A stretch of 24,836 bases of DNA from a virus: IMG/VR virus record IMGVR_UViG_3300045999_005206, positions 1-24,836 of that record; one strand, written 5' to 3'. A model generated the notes under the pieces. It was not told the origin of the DNA and ran no database searches. It worked only from the letters and a program-made list of their open reading frames with translations. Both the position numbers and the translations under genes were made by a program. Below are positions 14,205-21,845 of the stretch, one piece after another. Every line of letters begins with the position of its first letter. Within the stretch, counting starts at the first letter, position 1.

Positions 14205-14540
14205 ATGAAAAATTTACAATCTATAGAAGAAGGTAAGTGGGTAGAATTAGTTTCTATTGAACTTACTAAAGCAGAAATTGAACTTTCTAAGTCAATTGAC
14301 CAAAATGATTCAGATGCTAAAAAAGCTTTAGCTGAAAAAATTGCAACAGATGGCAAAAAGTCCATTAGTGCTACTATTTCAAGCAAAGCAAAAGCCAAAT
14401 ATAATGAACTTAAACCCACTGTAAAAGATGGTGATGTTTATGAGTTTATTTCTGCAATTTTTAGTTATGATGGAATAAGTATTACAAAAGGCATTATTGA
14501 CTGCAGAGTAAATAATGAACATGTTCAAATCCGTTTTTAA
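14205..14540 (+). CDS. Small protein of unknown function in the fibre locus
   Basis: This is a 111-residue protein beginning MKNLQSIEEGKWVELVSIEL. The first 80 residues are charged helix (LTKAEIELSKSIDQND, AKKALAEKIATDGKKS), and the end is beta-like (ISITKGIIDCRVNNEHVQIRF). It lies 5 bases after the beta-helix fibre gene and 11 before the short anchor-domain gene, so it is probably co-expressed with them. A fibre assembly chaperone is a reasonable guess from position only; no family is recognised. Confidence 0.62.
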   Translation: MKNLQSIEEGKWVELVSIELTKAEIELSKSIDQNDSDAKKALAEKIATDGKKSISATISSKAKAKYNELKPTVKDGDVYEFISAIFSYDGISITKGIIDCRVNNEHVQIRF

Positions 14541-14551
14541 TCTAAAGTAAG

Positions 14552-14809
14552 ATGACAATTTATAAAGCTCCGAAAAAAGTTAATGCTCCATTCAAGCATG
14601 TTACGGACTTTACTAACTTGACAACTGAACAATTATTTGCTACTCAAGAGTTTACAAGTGCTACAAATGCACTTGTAAGCTCTGCTGTAGCAGACAAGTT
14701 AGATAAAGATACTGGTACTACTTATAATGTGTATGCATTAAAAGCAATGACTGCAGCTGAGTATGCTTTAATTACTCCAGACCCTGATACAATTTACTTT
14801 GTAATCTAA
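14552..14809 (+). CDS. Short fibre adaptor sharing the anchor domain of the beta-helix protein
   Basis: This is an 85-residue protein. Residues 12-40 match residues 7-35 of the fibre at 13006 in 20 of 29 positions (APFKHVT, LFAT, EFT and NA shared), and both start MTIY. After a short linker the C-terminus reads ALKAMTAAEYALITPDPDTIYFVI; a PDT(L/I)YFV end like this is common in phage fibre and baseplate proteins as a small assembly module. It lies two bases before the putative receptor-binding protein. The likely role is to fix that protein to the same virion site used by the beta-helix fibre, or to act as a short alternative cap. The function is inferred. Confidence 0.68.
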   Translation: MTIYKAPKKVNAPFKHVTDFTNLTTEQLFATQEFTSATNALVSSAVADKLDKDTGTTYNVYALKAMTAAEYALITPDPDTIYFVI

Positions 14810-14811
14810 TT

Positions 14812-15834
14812 ATGCCAAGCCTTAAGTTAGGAAATAACGCTATTACCACTGTAAAGATAGGTTCTACTCAAGTAAATAAAGTTTATTTGGGTGCTACTGA
14901 GATATGGAGTTCATGGTCTCCTTCAGATCCTAATGCTATTACCTATATCAATACAATGAATAGTTTGCCTGGAGTTACTCTTACTTTAGAAGAAAAACAA
15001 GCTGTTGATGAACTATTCATTAGGATGAAAGGAAATGATCCTCTTTATCCTAACTTTGGTAATGCTGGAATTTGGAATGCTGCTAAAGGTATCTATCCTT
15101 ACTTAGGAGCAAACTTAGAAGCTTATAGGTACAATGCTTTAAATCCTATTAGCAATACAACCGTAACAGATCCTTGCGGATATCCATCTAGTCCTGGCTA
15201 CCAATATATAGCCGGTGGTATAACTATAGATGGAATCTATGGACCTAAAGGAAATGGAGTTAATGGTGTAATCCTAACTAACTTAAACTGGATTAACGGA
15301 GTAGCTTCAACACTTTCTCCAACTAATCTTTGTTTAGGAGCTGTTTATAAAACAACTTCTACTACAGGCAGAGACGACTTTGGTGACTATAACCCTAACC
15401 CTAATATGGGAGGTATTTGGTTAAGAACTAAACCTTCTCCTATATCAGCTCGTATGGGTAATCTAGAAGGCGCTGTTACAGGAAGTGTGACTCTTGGAGG
15501 TAGAGGGCACTGGATGCTTCACAGATCTGGCGGAGACAAAAGAGTTTACTATCAAGGTGTACAAGCTAGCTATACTGGAGGAGCAGATAGATCTGGTGAA
15601 GGAGGAGCATGTGGTGGACAAGTTACTTGGCCTTTCTTAGGACTTAACTTTAGTTACTTTAATGGAGTAGGTGGAGGTGCAAGTATGGCTACAAGAGCTG
15701 CAAACTGCGTAAACTTCTCAGCTAATACTTTGATGTTCTCTTATGTAATGGATGCATTCTCTAATAGCCTTATTCCTGCTTGGAATCAGATGATAGAAGC
15801 TTTTTGCGTTAAGACTAACAAAAAGACCTGGTAA
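14812..15834 (+). CDS. Putative receptor-binding / fibre protein with lectin-like C-terminal part
   Basis: This is a 340-residue protein. The N-terminus (LKLGNNAITTVKIG, then NKVYLGATEIW at 22-32) is the short repeat-like head found on many phage fibre and structural proteins. Residues 45-75 are helical. The remainder is rich in Gly, Asn, Ser and aromatic residues, with GRGHWMLHRSGGDKRVYYQG near 228-247, a stretch that resembles a concanavalin/LamG-type sandwich. GEGGACGGQVTW and GVGGGAS loops follow. There is no signal peptide. Proteins of this composition usually form the tip that binds the host surface. It follows the adaptor gene by two bases. A specific ligand cannot be read from the sequence. 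Confidence 0.65.
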   Translation: MPSLKLGNNAITTVKIGSTQVNKVYLGATEIWSSWSPSDPNAITYINTMNSLPGVTLTLEEKQAVDELFIRMKGNDPLYPNFGNAGIWNAAKGIYPYLGANLEAYRYNALNPISNTTVTDPCGYPSSPGYQYIAGGITIDGIYGPKGNGVNGVILTNLNWINGVASTLSPTNLCLGAVYKTTSTTGRDDFGDYNPNPNMGGIWLRTKPSPISARMGNLEGAVTGSVTLGGRGHWMLHRSGGDKRVYYQGVQASYTGGADRSGEGGACGGQVTWPFLGLNFSYFNGVGGGASMATRAANCVNFSANTLMFSYVMDAFSNSLIPAWNQMIEAFCVKTNKKTW

Positions 15835-15852
15835 AAAATAAAAACCTAGAAT

Positions 15853-16095
15853 ATGATAATGGCTTACAAACTCCCGACTGATTTAAGTCCTGAAGAACTT
15901 ACAGAAGTTTTACTTGCTTCTGGTTCTCCTTTGGCTCCTAACCCTGTTCAAGATGTAAACGACCTATGGTTTATATCTGAAGAAGAATGGAATTATCCAG
16001 AGTGGCAAGGATTTAAAGAACAATACCCTGAGATTGCTGCAGGATTTGAATACACAGAATATGTACCTAACTCTAAATATTCTCCTGATATTTAG
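15853..16095 (+). CDS. Small acidic protein of unknown function
   Basis: This is an 80-residue acidic protein starting MIMAYKLPTDLSPEEL; the second ATG at 15859 (MAYKLP) is equally possible. It contains helical segments (SPEELTEVLLASG, EEEWNYPEWQGFKEQYPEIAAG) and many Trp and Tyr. It is the last gene of the fibre locus, 18 bases after the receptor-binding candidate, and could be a fibre chaperone or cap. No family is recognised. Confidence 0.55.
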   Translation: MIMAYKLPTDLSPEELTEVLLASGSPLAPNPVQDVNDLWFISEEEWNYPEWQGFKEQYPEIAAGFEYTEYVPNSKYSPDI

Positions 16096-16134
16096 TATTT
16101 TTGACAAATAAAAACCAACCCAAAAACCAATAAT

Positions 16135-17151
16135 ATGAGTGATTACACTATCGTAGAGAAGTACCAGCAGACCAAGAGTAAAGTGGTTGCTGTACGTCCT
16201 TATTTTGATTCCAGTAGACAAAACATGGGATTAGAAAAGTATGGAATGGCCCTGCATGATGGGGTTTACCATGAAGAATCTTTAGCTTGTCTTGAGCTGA
16301 ATGGAGTAAAAAGATTTGTAACCGGGCTTAATGAATTTGCTCCGGATGTAAAACTATTGCCTCCTGCAGAGAAAGAAGTCAAGGTAAAAGAAATTAGAAA
16401 TGTTGTAGCACAGCTTGAAAAAGAATTGGCTGCAAATGTGATTGATGTTGAAGACAAAGAATTCTGGAACAAAGTTGTTTTGCTTAAGCCTGACAATGAT
16501 AAGTTCTGGTCTAGAATTAGTCTCCGTTGTGGCAATGATCCTGTTTATTTGGATCCTGAAAAAGATCCTTATGATCTGATTAAGCTTTATGCTATCAATG
16601 CTGGTGGCTTTAGCATTATTGCTAAGTCATTGAAAGCTGCTAAGAAGATGATCAATCCTCCTAAGTTTTATCTTGACCAGGTTGAAGAAACTATTGGTAC
16701 CAGAACTGAATACGCAAAAGTTAGAAACAAAGCTCTTGCAGAACTTCAGAAACTCTATGATAAGGATACTGTAAAACTCATGTATGTTGCCAAAGTTATT
16801 GATGCTGATAGCACTCAATATACTAAGAGCACTCCTAATGATATTATCTATGAGAACATGGATAACTATATCAATGGTGCCGGTGTTGAAAGCAACAAAC
16901 AAAAAGCCGCTGAAGCATTCTTGGAAGTATCTAAAGAAAGCATGCAGAATCTTAAAATCAGAGCTCTTGTTAAAGATGCTTTGTTCTACAGATACATTTC
17001 AAGCAAACCAAGTGGTTGGATTGAGATGATTGACAGTGGTGAGAAACTTGGAAAAAGACCTTCAGAGGTTGTTGAGTATCTTAAGAATCCACAGCATGAT
17101 GATGCTCTTACAAATCTCATGAGCAAAGTGGAGGTTTACTGGAACATGTAA
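16135..17151 (+). CDS. Virion-associated candidate of unknown function
   Basis: This 338-residue protein is preceded by an A-rich leader containing AAAAACCAAC. It has an N-terminal beta-like part (residues 1-75, with YTIVEKYQQTKSKVVAVRPY), then charged helices (about 78-100, EKEVKVKEIRNVVAQLEKEL), a middle with FWSRISLRCGNDPVYLDPEK near 122-141, and a helical C-terminal half. No catalytic signature is seen. Its place between the fibre locus and the connector gene suggests a head-completion, internal or head-vertex protein. A match to a named crAss-like cargo or ring protein cannot be claimed by eye. Confidence 0.68.
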   Translation: MSDYTIVEKYQQTKSKVVAVRPYFDSSRQNMGLEKYGMALHDGVYHEESLACLELNGVKRFVTGLNEFAPDVKLLPPAEKEVKVKEIRNVVAQLEKELAANVIDVEDKEFWNKVVLLKPDNDKFWSRISLRCGNDPVYLDPEKDPYDLIKLYAINAGGFSIIAKSLKAAKKMINPPKFYLDQVEETIGTRTEYAKVRNKALAELQKLYDKDTVKLMYVAKVIDADSTQYTKSTPNDIIYENMDNYINGAGVESNKQKAAEAFLEVSKESMQNLKIRALVKDALFYRYISSKPSGWIEMIDSGEKLGKRPSEVVEYLKNPQHDDALTNLMSKVEVYWNM

Positions 17152-17161
17152 TTAACATCAA

Positions 17162-17869
17162 ATGAATAATACCACCCTTCAAATAAAACTAAAACAAAGA
17201 CTGAATAAGTTAGCTAGCAATGACTATGATAATCTAGAGTGCTGGCAGATAGTTGAAGCTTTTAACAAAGCTCAAGTTGATTGGGTGCGTAGACAGTTGC
17301 ACGGTGGGAATGTTTATAAAGAAGGTGATGAGATGTCAAAGAGAAGAATTGATGACCTTCAGATTCTTCTTGTTGAACTAAATCTCACCGGTGCACAGTT
17401 TGATGATTACTTTGAATCAGACAATTTTCCGGTTGATAACTATCTTGAGTATAAAAGAATAACAGTTCAGGCTACTACAGAATGTTGTCCTGGCCCAAGA
17501 CCAATGGTTGTTTATCTTGGTGAAGAAGCTAACAGAGATCTTTATTTAAGAGATCCTCTTAAAGATCCTAGCTTTGAATGGGGGGAAACATTCTGTACTA
17601 TGATAGGTAATAGAATAAGGATTTACAGAAAACCAGACTTTAACATTGTAAATCCTGTTTTTACCTATTATAGACAGCCGGTCAATATTCAGGTATTAGG
17701 ATGTCAGAATCCTTATACTGGTACAAACAGTACTATTGATGTTGAATGTGAATTCAAAGATGATGTAGTTGAATTGTTGTTAGATGATACTGCATCATTG
17801 ATAGCTGGTGATATTGAAAACTTTAACCAGTACACAAGAAACCAACAAGCGGCAGAAAGAAATAACTAA
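17162..17869 (+). CDS. Head-tail connector / ring (adaptor) protein candidate
   Basis: This is a 235-residue protein. The N-terminal 90 residues are helical (LKQRLNKLASNDYDNLECWQ near 8-27, FNKAQVDWVRRQLHG). The centre is beta-rich (YKRITVQATTECCPGPRPMV, then IRIYRKPDFNIVNPVFTYY). The end is helical (FKDDVVELLLDDTASLIAGD near 200-219). That pattern, helical bundle, beta domain and C-terminal helix, and the closing text resemble adaptor or ring proteins that dock under the portal in podovirus-type and crAss-like phages. Six cysteines are present. It ends in a TAATG overlap with the glycosyltransferase gene, so the two are co-translated. The identification is moderate. Confidence 0.6.
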   Translation: MNNTTLQIKLKQRLNKLASNDYDNLECWQIVEAFNKAQVDWVRRQLHGGNVYKEGDEMSKRRIDDLQILLVELNLTGAQFDDYFESDNFPVDNYLEYKRITVQATTECCPGPRPMVVYLGEEANRDLYLRDPLKDPSFEWGETFCTMIGNRIRIYRKPDFNIVNPVFTYYRQPVNIQVLGCQNPYTGTNSTIDVECEFKDDVVELLLDDTASLIAGDIENFNQYTRNQQAAERNN

Positions 17870-19242
17870 TGGATTTAGTCTATCTGTATAAAGGTGGAAG
17901 CAAAACAGAATTGTTTTTAAGTATTAAGAGTGTCTGGAACTTTCTTAAAGGTTACAGACATATTTACATTATTGGTGATTATGTTGAGTTTCCAACTGTG
18001 AAAAGTGTAATTTCACTTCAGCATGGCACCAGCAGATATAACAACTCTTATTTAAAGATGATTGATGCATGTAATCATCCTGATATCAGTGATGATTTTC
18101 TTTTAATGAATGATGATTTTATATTCTTAAAAGATGTGCATGTAAATGATATTCCTACTTATCATCTTACAGGAATTAAAGAACTAGGTAATAATCCTGC
18201 TGATACAAGACATGTATTGTTTAGGAATACTACAGAGTATCTTGAATCTCAAAACAAACCCCTTAATCATTTTGATGTTCATTTTCCCATGGTTATAAAC
18301 AAGAAGAAATTCTTGTCTATGCCATCAGATAAAGATTATGCTTATAGAAGTCTGTACGGTAATCTTTACTCTGAGAATCTTGAATATCTTGAGCATGGTG
18401 ATAATGTTTGCAGATCTTTAGATGAGTTTAATAAGAAGTTTGAAAAGTTTCCAATTATATCAACTCATAATAGTTTAATACTTGAAGGCAAGTTGAATGT
18501 AATTGGAAAACTTAAGAAACATTTTTCATCTAAGCTCTATATCTCAATGACATCAACTCCTCCAAGATTTGAGAAACTTCCAGAGGTAATTAAGATTCTT
18601 AAAGCTCAAACAGTGCCATTTGAGAAAATCTTATTGCATATTCCTAAAGAGTATAAAAGATTTCCTGGAGAATACACTTTGCCAGATAGCATTCTTAATG
18701 ATGAAAAGATTTATGTTAACTATATTGATGTTGATCTTGGTCCAATCACAAAAGTACTTCCAGTAAAAGATCTGGATTTTGTAAATGATACTGATCTTAT
18801 TTTTACTGTTGATGATGATATTGCTTATTCTCCAAATACTTTAAGAAGATTTATTTTAGAATTTCAAAGAGAAGAAAGAGAATATGCTATCACTGGCTGT
18901 GGATTAAAAATAGAAGGATTCAAAGCTAGAAGGAACAGTGAAAGAATAGTTAGTTTGTTGCAAGGATTTTCTGGTTGCTTATATAGAAAAGTACATTTTA
19001 AAAACTTTTCTGATCAATACTTAACTGCCATACTCAACAATCATGAATGTTTTGTTTCTGATGATATTGTCATTAGTGGTTGGTTAAAAGAACAAAATAT
19101 AAAAATAAAAGGACTAAACAACAGCAAAGATCTTAAACCTCTTGATTATGGTTTTAATCAAGATGCGTTACATAAAGAAAGACCGAATGGTTATGTGAGA
19201 GTCTATGTTGAAGCTATGAAACAATTAAATTTTATAATATAA
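17869..19242 (+). CDS. Two-domain glycosyltransferase (Stealth-like plus GT-A)
   Basis: This is a 457-residue protein. Residues 1-210 resemble the Stealth-type sugar-phosphotransferase/glycosyltransferase group: MDLVYLYKGG at the start (like the family's DIVYxWVDG strand), NNSYLKMIDA near 58-67, and DISDDFLLMNDDFIFLKD at 72-89, where N81-D82-D83 would hold metal and substrate. HFDVHFPMVI follows. From about 220 a second, GT-A-like domain begins (LYISMTSTPPRFEKLPEVIK) with the DxD site LIFTVDDDIAY (D315-D317) and a late SDDIVISGWL near 391-400. Each domain would transfer a sugar or sugar phosphate. It is fixed in the late operon by TAATG overlaps on both sides and has codon use like its neighbours. 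Targets may be virion proteins or host surface glycans. Confidence 0.75.
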   Translation: MDLVYLYKGGSKTELFLSIKSVWNFLKGYRHIYIIGDYVEFPTVKSVISLQHGTSRYNNSYLKMIDACNHPDISDDFLLMNDDFIFLKDVHVNDIPTYHLTGIKELGNNPADTRHVLFRNTTEYLESQNKPLNHFDVHFPMVINKKKFLSMPSDKDYAYRSLYGNLYSENLEYLEHGDNVCRSLDEFNKKFEKFPIISTHNSLILEGKLNVIGKLKKHFSSKLYISMTSTPPRFEKLPEVIKILKAQTVPFEKILLHIPKEYKRFPGEYTLPDSILNDEKIYVNYIDVDLGPITKVLPVKDLDFVNDTDLIFTVDDDIAYSPNTLRRFILEFQREEREYAITGCGLKIEGFKARRNSERIVSLLQGFSGCLYRKVHFKNFSDQYLTAILNNHECFVSDDIVISGWLKEQNIKIKGLNNSKDLKPLDYGFNQDALHKERPNGYVRVYVEAMKQLNFII

Positions 19243-19670
19243 TGGAAAGAACATTAAAATCCGGTAGTGGATCTGCCCCAAAAATTGATAAGGTAGACTC
19301 AATGACAGCTGAATGTGTAGAGGAGATCTTAAACTCTGCAGTTAGTTTTCACAAACTCCATCTTCAAGTAGAAGGTGATGGATCATTTGCAGCTCATATG
19401 GCTCTTAAAGAATTATATGAAGCAATGCCTGAACTTGGTGACACTATTGCTGAGGGTTACCAAGGTGCTTCAGAAAAACTATTGAAGTATAAACATCAGG
19501 GTCCTGTTATTCTTAAATCAGTGGATGATGCCATTGAGCATATTAGAAATATGTGTGACATGGTGAATGCACTTCAGAAGATCATGCCTTACTCAGAGAT
19601 TATTAATGCACTTGACACAGTAAAAGATGCATTGAACTCAGGTAAGTACAAATTAATTTTCTTAAAATAA
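19242..19670 (+). CDS. Dps/ferritin-like protein
   Basis: This is a 142-residue helical protein. Residues 24-45 (AECVEEILNSAVSFHKLHLQ) and 49-75 (FAAHMALKELYEAMPELGDT) look like the first two helices of Dps. Candidate ligands H40, H52, D67 and E71 are spaced 12, 15 and 4 residues apart, the same spacing as the ferroxidase residues H51, H63, D78 and E82 of E. coli Dps. The C-terminal part is shorter than in Dps (about 167 residues). The text recalls the family often annotated DUF5856 in Bacteroidota phages. A working protein could oxidise iron, protect DNA or act in the virion. It begins in a TAATG overlap with the glycosyltransferase and is followed by a promoter-like motif. Assembly into a cage is not shown. 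Confidence 0.68.
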   Translation: MERTLKSGSGSAPKIDKVDSMTAECVEEILNSAVSFHKLHLQVEGDGSFAAHMALKELYEAMPELGDTIAEGYQGASEKLLKYKHQGPVILKSVDDAIEHIRNMCDMVNALQKIMPYSEIINALDTVKDALNSGKYKLIFLK

Positions 19671-19690
19671 TTTGCAAATTTGAAATCTTC

Positions 19691-19701
19691 AATGTATATT
19701 A
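19691..19701 (+). promoter_or_regulatory. Promoter-like motif before the abundant structural gene
   Basis: AATGTATATTA is found 39 bases before the ATG at 19741, in a 70-base AT-rich gap that also holds TTTGCAAATTTG just upstream. It differs from the TTTGTATATTA motifs at 21047 and 22059 in the first bases only. It likely starts the message that ends at the terminator at 21000-21033. Confidence 0.4.
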
Positions 19702-19740
19702 ATATTACAATGTTTGTTAAACCCCTAAATAAATAAAACT

Positions 19741-20985
19741 ATGGCGTATTTTAATCATGCTTTCTTCAAAAGCTTTGTTGTTGACAGTGTAGACACTGTT
19801 GGCGGCACCAAAACCAAAGATCTGGCTCCTGGTCAGCTGGCTCTTGTTAATGGATCAAACTGGACCAGTGTAAGTGTACTACCTGTACCTTCAATGGCTT
19901 ACCTGGTTCAAGGTAGCTACCACACCAAGGATAACATTGGAAACAATCCTGGCCATGGTGGTTACTCTGAGTCTGTAAAGTCAAAGGGCATCAACCCTAA
20001 GTTCATTACCCGCATTTGGGAATCTGACTGCTGCTCAGCTTCTCCTGCAACTGTGTGTATTGAAGTTGGACCTACCTGTGCTCCTTGCGGTTCTAACCTT
20101 TTTCTCCGTCTGGATGTTAAAGGTTCTCCTGCTCTGCGTTTCTTGAACCACAATGCTTATGCAATTGGTGATAGCTCGGGAAGTGCTGCACTTGGTGATG
20201 TACCTGGTCTTTGCTGTGTAGAAGGTCAAACCTATCTTGACCCTGCAGTTGCTTTGGCTAAAGCTGCTGACATGCTGTTGCAAGATCCTATCATTGCTCC
20301 TTTTGTAAAAGAAAAGACCGGTGGTGGAATCACTGTACAGTATGGTGTTCTGGCTCCTACAACTTACACCATTGATCAGATTCTGGATGGAACCTATACT
20401 CCTTCTACTGATCCTGTTGGTGATGAAGTAAGTGCAGAAGTTTGCTTTGAAGGTGCTTATGTTGACACCAAATTTGGTAACTGCTCATTTGACACCCGTG
20501 ACTTCTATGAAAAAGAGCCTGTTCAACTGATTGGTTCTGTTCTGAATGAAACTGGTGATCCTTGTAATGATTGCGGTGTTGTAACTACCACTCCTGGTAC
20601 TATGCAGCAGACTTCAGGTGAAACAGTATTGAGAGAGATCCTGTTGACCGAAGCTTACATGCAGTCTCCTTACAACCAAGGTAACCCTGATTCTGCCCGT
20701 ATCCGTGAGATTGAAGGATCCAATGATATCCTGAATGCAGTTGACCGTAATGCTCTGTACAAAGGTTACTATGTACAGCACAGCATTCCCCGTCTGAACA
20801 ATCCTACCGGTGTATTTGACAATGATCAGTATGTTTACCAGATCTTCGTTAAGTGTAGTGATTTGGCAACTCAGGCTCAGGTTGAAACTTTGTTGACTGA
20901 ATTGGCAAGTGCTGCTGAACTGTCTGGTAATCCTATTACCATTGAGAACAGCATTGATGCTTGTCCTAGTGGTTACTACTACTAA
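19741..20985 (+). CDS. Abundant cysteine-rich structural protein, probably major tail protein
   Basis: This 414-residue protein is flanked by a promoter-like motif and a terminator, with nearly all arginine codons CGT/CGC and frequent CTG, as in the major capsid gene. It is therefore probably made in large amounts. The N-terminus reads as a virion protein (MAYFNHAFFKSFVVDS, then LAPGQLALVNGSNW). Thirteen cysteines occur, several in pairs: SDCCSASPATVC and TCAPCG near 98-118, GLCC near 158, DPCNDCG near 272. The C-terminal third is helical and ends SIDACPSGYYY. The cysteines could bind metal or form disulfides. A tail tube or sheath is the likeliest role; a second major head protein is also possible. 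Confidence 0.68.
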   Translation: MAYFNHAFFKSFVVDSVDTVGGTKTKDLAPGQLALVNGSNWTSVSVLPVPSMAYLVQGSYHTKDNIGNNPGHGGYSESVKSKGINPKFITRIWESDCCSASPATVCIEVGPTCAPCGSNLFLRLDVKGSPALRFLNHNAYAIGDSSGSAALGDVPGLCCVEGQTYLDPAVALAKAADMLLQDPIIAPFVKEKTGGGITVQYGVLAPTTYTIDQILDGTYTPSTDPVGDEVSAEVCFEGAYVDTKFGNCSFDTRDFYEKEPVQLIGSVLNETGDPCNDCGVVTTTPGTMQQTSGETVLREILLTEAYMQSPYNQGNPDSARIREIEGSNDILNAVDRNALYKGYYVQHSIPRLNNPTGVFDNDQYVYQIFVKCSDLATQAQVETLLTELASAAELSGNPITIENSIDACPSGYYY

Positions 20986-20999
20986 TCTGTGATTTTGAT

Positions 21000-21033
21000 A
21001 AAAAAGGGGTGGGATTTTTCTCATCCCTTTTTT
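21000..21033 (+). terminator. Rho-independent terminator after the abundant structural gene
   Basis: Six A residues (21000-21005) and GGGGTGGGA pair with TCTCATCCC and TTTTTT (to 21033) around a TTTT loop, with two G-T pairs. The final T-tract makes the hairpin a standard terminator. It lies 14 bases after the stop codon and 13 bases before the next promoter-like motif. Confidence 0.9.
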
Positions 21034-21046
21034 ATTTTGTTATTTC

Positions 21047-21057
21047 TTTGTATATTA
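21047..21057 (+). promoter_or_regulatory. Promoter-like motif TTTGTATATTA (copy 1)
   Basis: TTTGTATATTA stands directly after the terminator and 27 bases before the ATG at 21085. The identical 11-mer occurs at 22059-22069. The position between a terminator and the next gene makes a promoter the natural reading. Confidence 0.5.
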
Positions 21058-21084
21058 GATATAAGTATCTTAACAAATTACTAA

Positions 21085-21636
21085 ATGGCCGAAAAACATA
21101 TTTTAAGCTTGGAAGTCCCTACTGTGGCAAATTGTGACATTATGACTATAAGGGATACCAGTCAATACAGTAGCAAACTGGCAATTGACTGTGCTGAGCT
21201 TTTGGTAACACCTCCGGGTTTTAATGTACCGGCTTTAATCAATGTTGTTCCAAATTCTACAATGAATCTAACAGCATGTGATCTTGACATACAAGGAGAA
21301 AACTGTGGTACTGTAACAGTTCCGCTACCTGATGGTGTTTATATCATTAAATACAGTGTGGCTCCAAATGATAAAGTCTATGTAGAGTATAATCATTTGA
21401 GAGTAACCAGTCTTATGAACATGTACTATCAAGCATTATGTAACATTGAGCTTACAGCTTGTGAACCAATGAGTGATAGAAGGGATGTAATAGCTGAGAT
21501 TAAATATATCAGAACCCTTATTGATGGTGCCGTGGCAAATGTTGAATATTGCCAGAGTCCAGGAAAAGGCATGGATATTTATAACTTTGCAAAAAAGAGA
21601 TTGCAGAAACTTAACTGCAAAATTGTAGGATGCTAA
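21085..21636 (+). CDS. Cysteine-rich tail/connector candidate
   Basis: This 183-residue protein has an N-terminal beta-rich domain (about 1-110: HILSLEVPTVANCDIMTIRD, then TVTVPLPDGVYIIKYSVAPN) that reads like an immunoglobulin-type sandwich. A helical C-terminal part follows (DVIAEIKYIRTLIDGAVANV; NFAKKRLQKLNCKIVGC). Nine cysteines occur, three or more as xxC-acidic (NCDI, ACDL, ACEP). It follows the abundant structural gene and has its own promoter-like motif. A tail, baseplate or head-tail joining role is likely by place, and no family is recognised. Confidence 0.65.
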   Translation: MAEKHILSLEVPTVANCDIMTIRDTSQYSSKLAIDCAELLVTPPGFNVPALINVVPNSTMNLTACDLDIQGENCGTVTVPLPDGVYIIKYSVAPNDKVYVEYNHLRVTSLMNMYYQALCNIELTACEPMSDRRDVIAEIKYIRTLIDGAVANVEYCQSPGKGMDIYNFAKKRLQKLNCKIVGC

Positions 21637-21655
21637 CCAATTAAAAAACCAACAT

Positions 21656-21844
21656 ATGACCTGTAAAAATTGTAACACAGCCTTTACATGTGGTTGCCAA
21701 AAAGCAAAGGCAGCCGATGGAGCAAATGTCCACAAGACTTGTCTAACAGAGTACAACAACAAGATTAATGCTAGTCCTGGTGGTGTACCTAAAGATAACT
21801 TGACAAGAACAGTGCAAAGGGCAACAAGAAATTTAAAGAGATAA
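21656..21844 (+). CDS. Tiny CxxC zinc-type protein
   Basis: This is a 62-residue protein. Cysteines C3-x2-C6, C12-x-C14 and C29 with H26 (VHKTC) could form a zinc site; the sequence reads MTCKNCNTAF, TCGCQKAKAADG, VHKTC. The C-terminal half is polar and basic (TRTVQRATRNLKR). Leader AAAAAACCAAC precedes the ATG. It lies 19 bases after the previous gene and 1 before the next. I recall similar tiny proteins in tail clusters of Bacteroidota phages, without a known function. Confidence 0.62.
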   Translation: MTCKNCNTAFTCGCQKAKAADGANVHKTCLTEYNNKINASPGGVPKDNLTRTVQRATRNLKR

Positions 21845-21845
21845 C

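Noticed and set aside
16784-17029. + strand 81-residue open frame inside the 16135 gene
   Set aside because: It is an out-of-frame overlap fully inside a well-supported longer gene.
20614-21024. - strand 136-residue open frame
   Set aside because: It is antisense to the 414-residue structural gene, starts inside the terminator hairpin and has the same codon-bias explanation.
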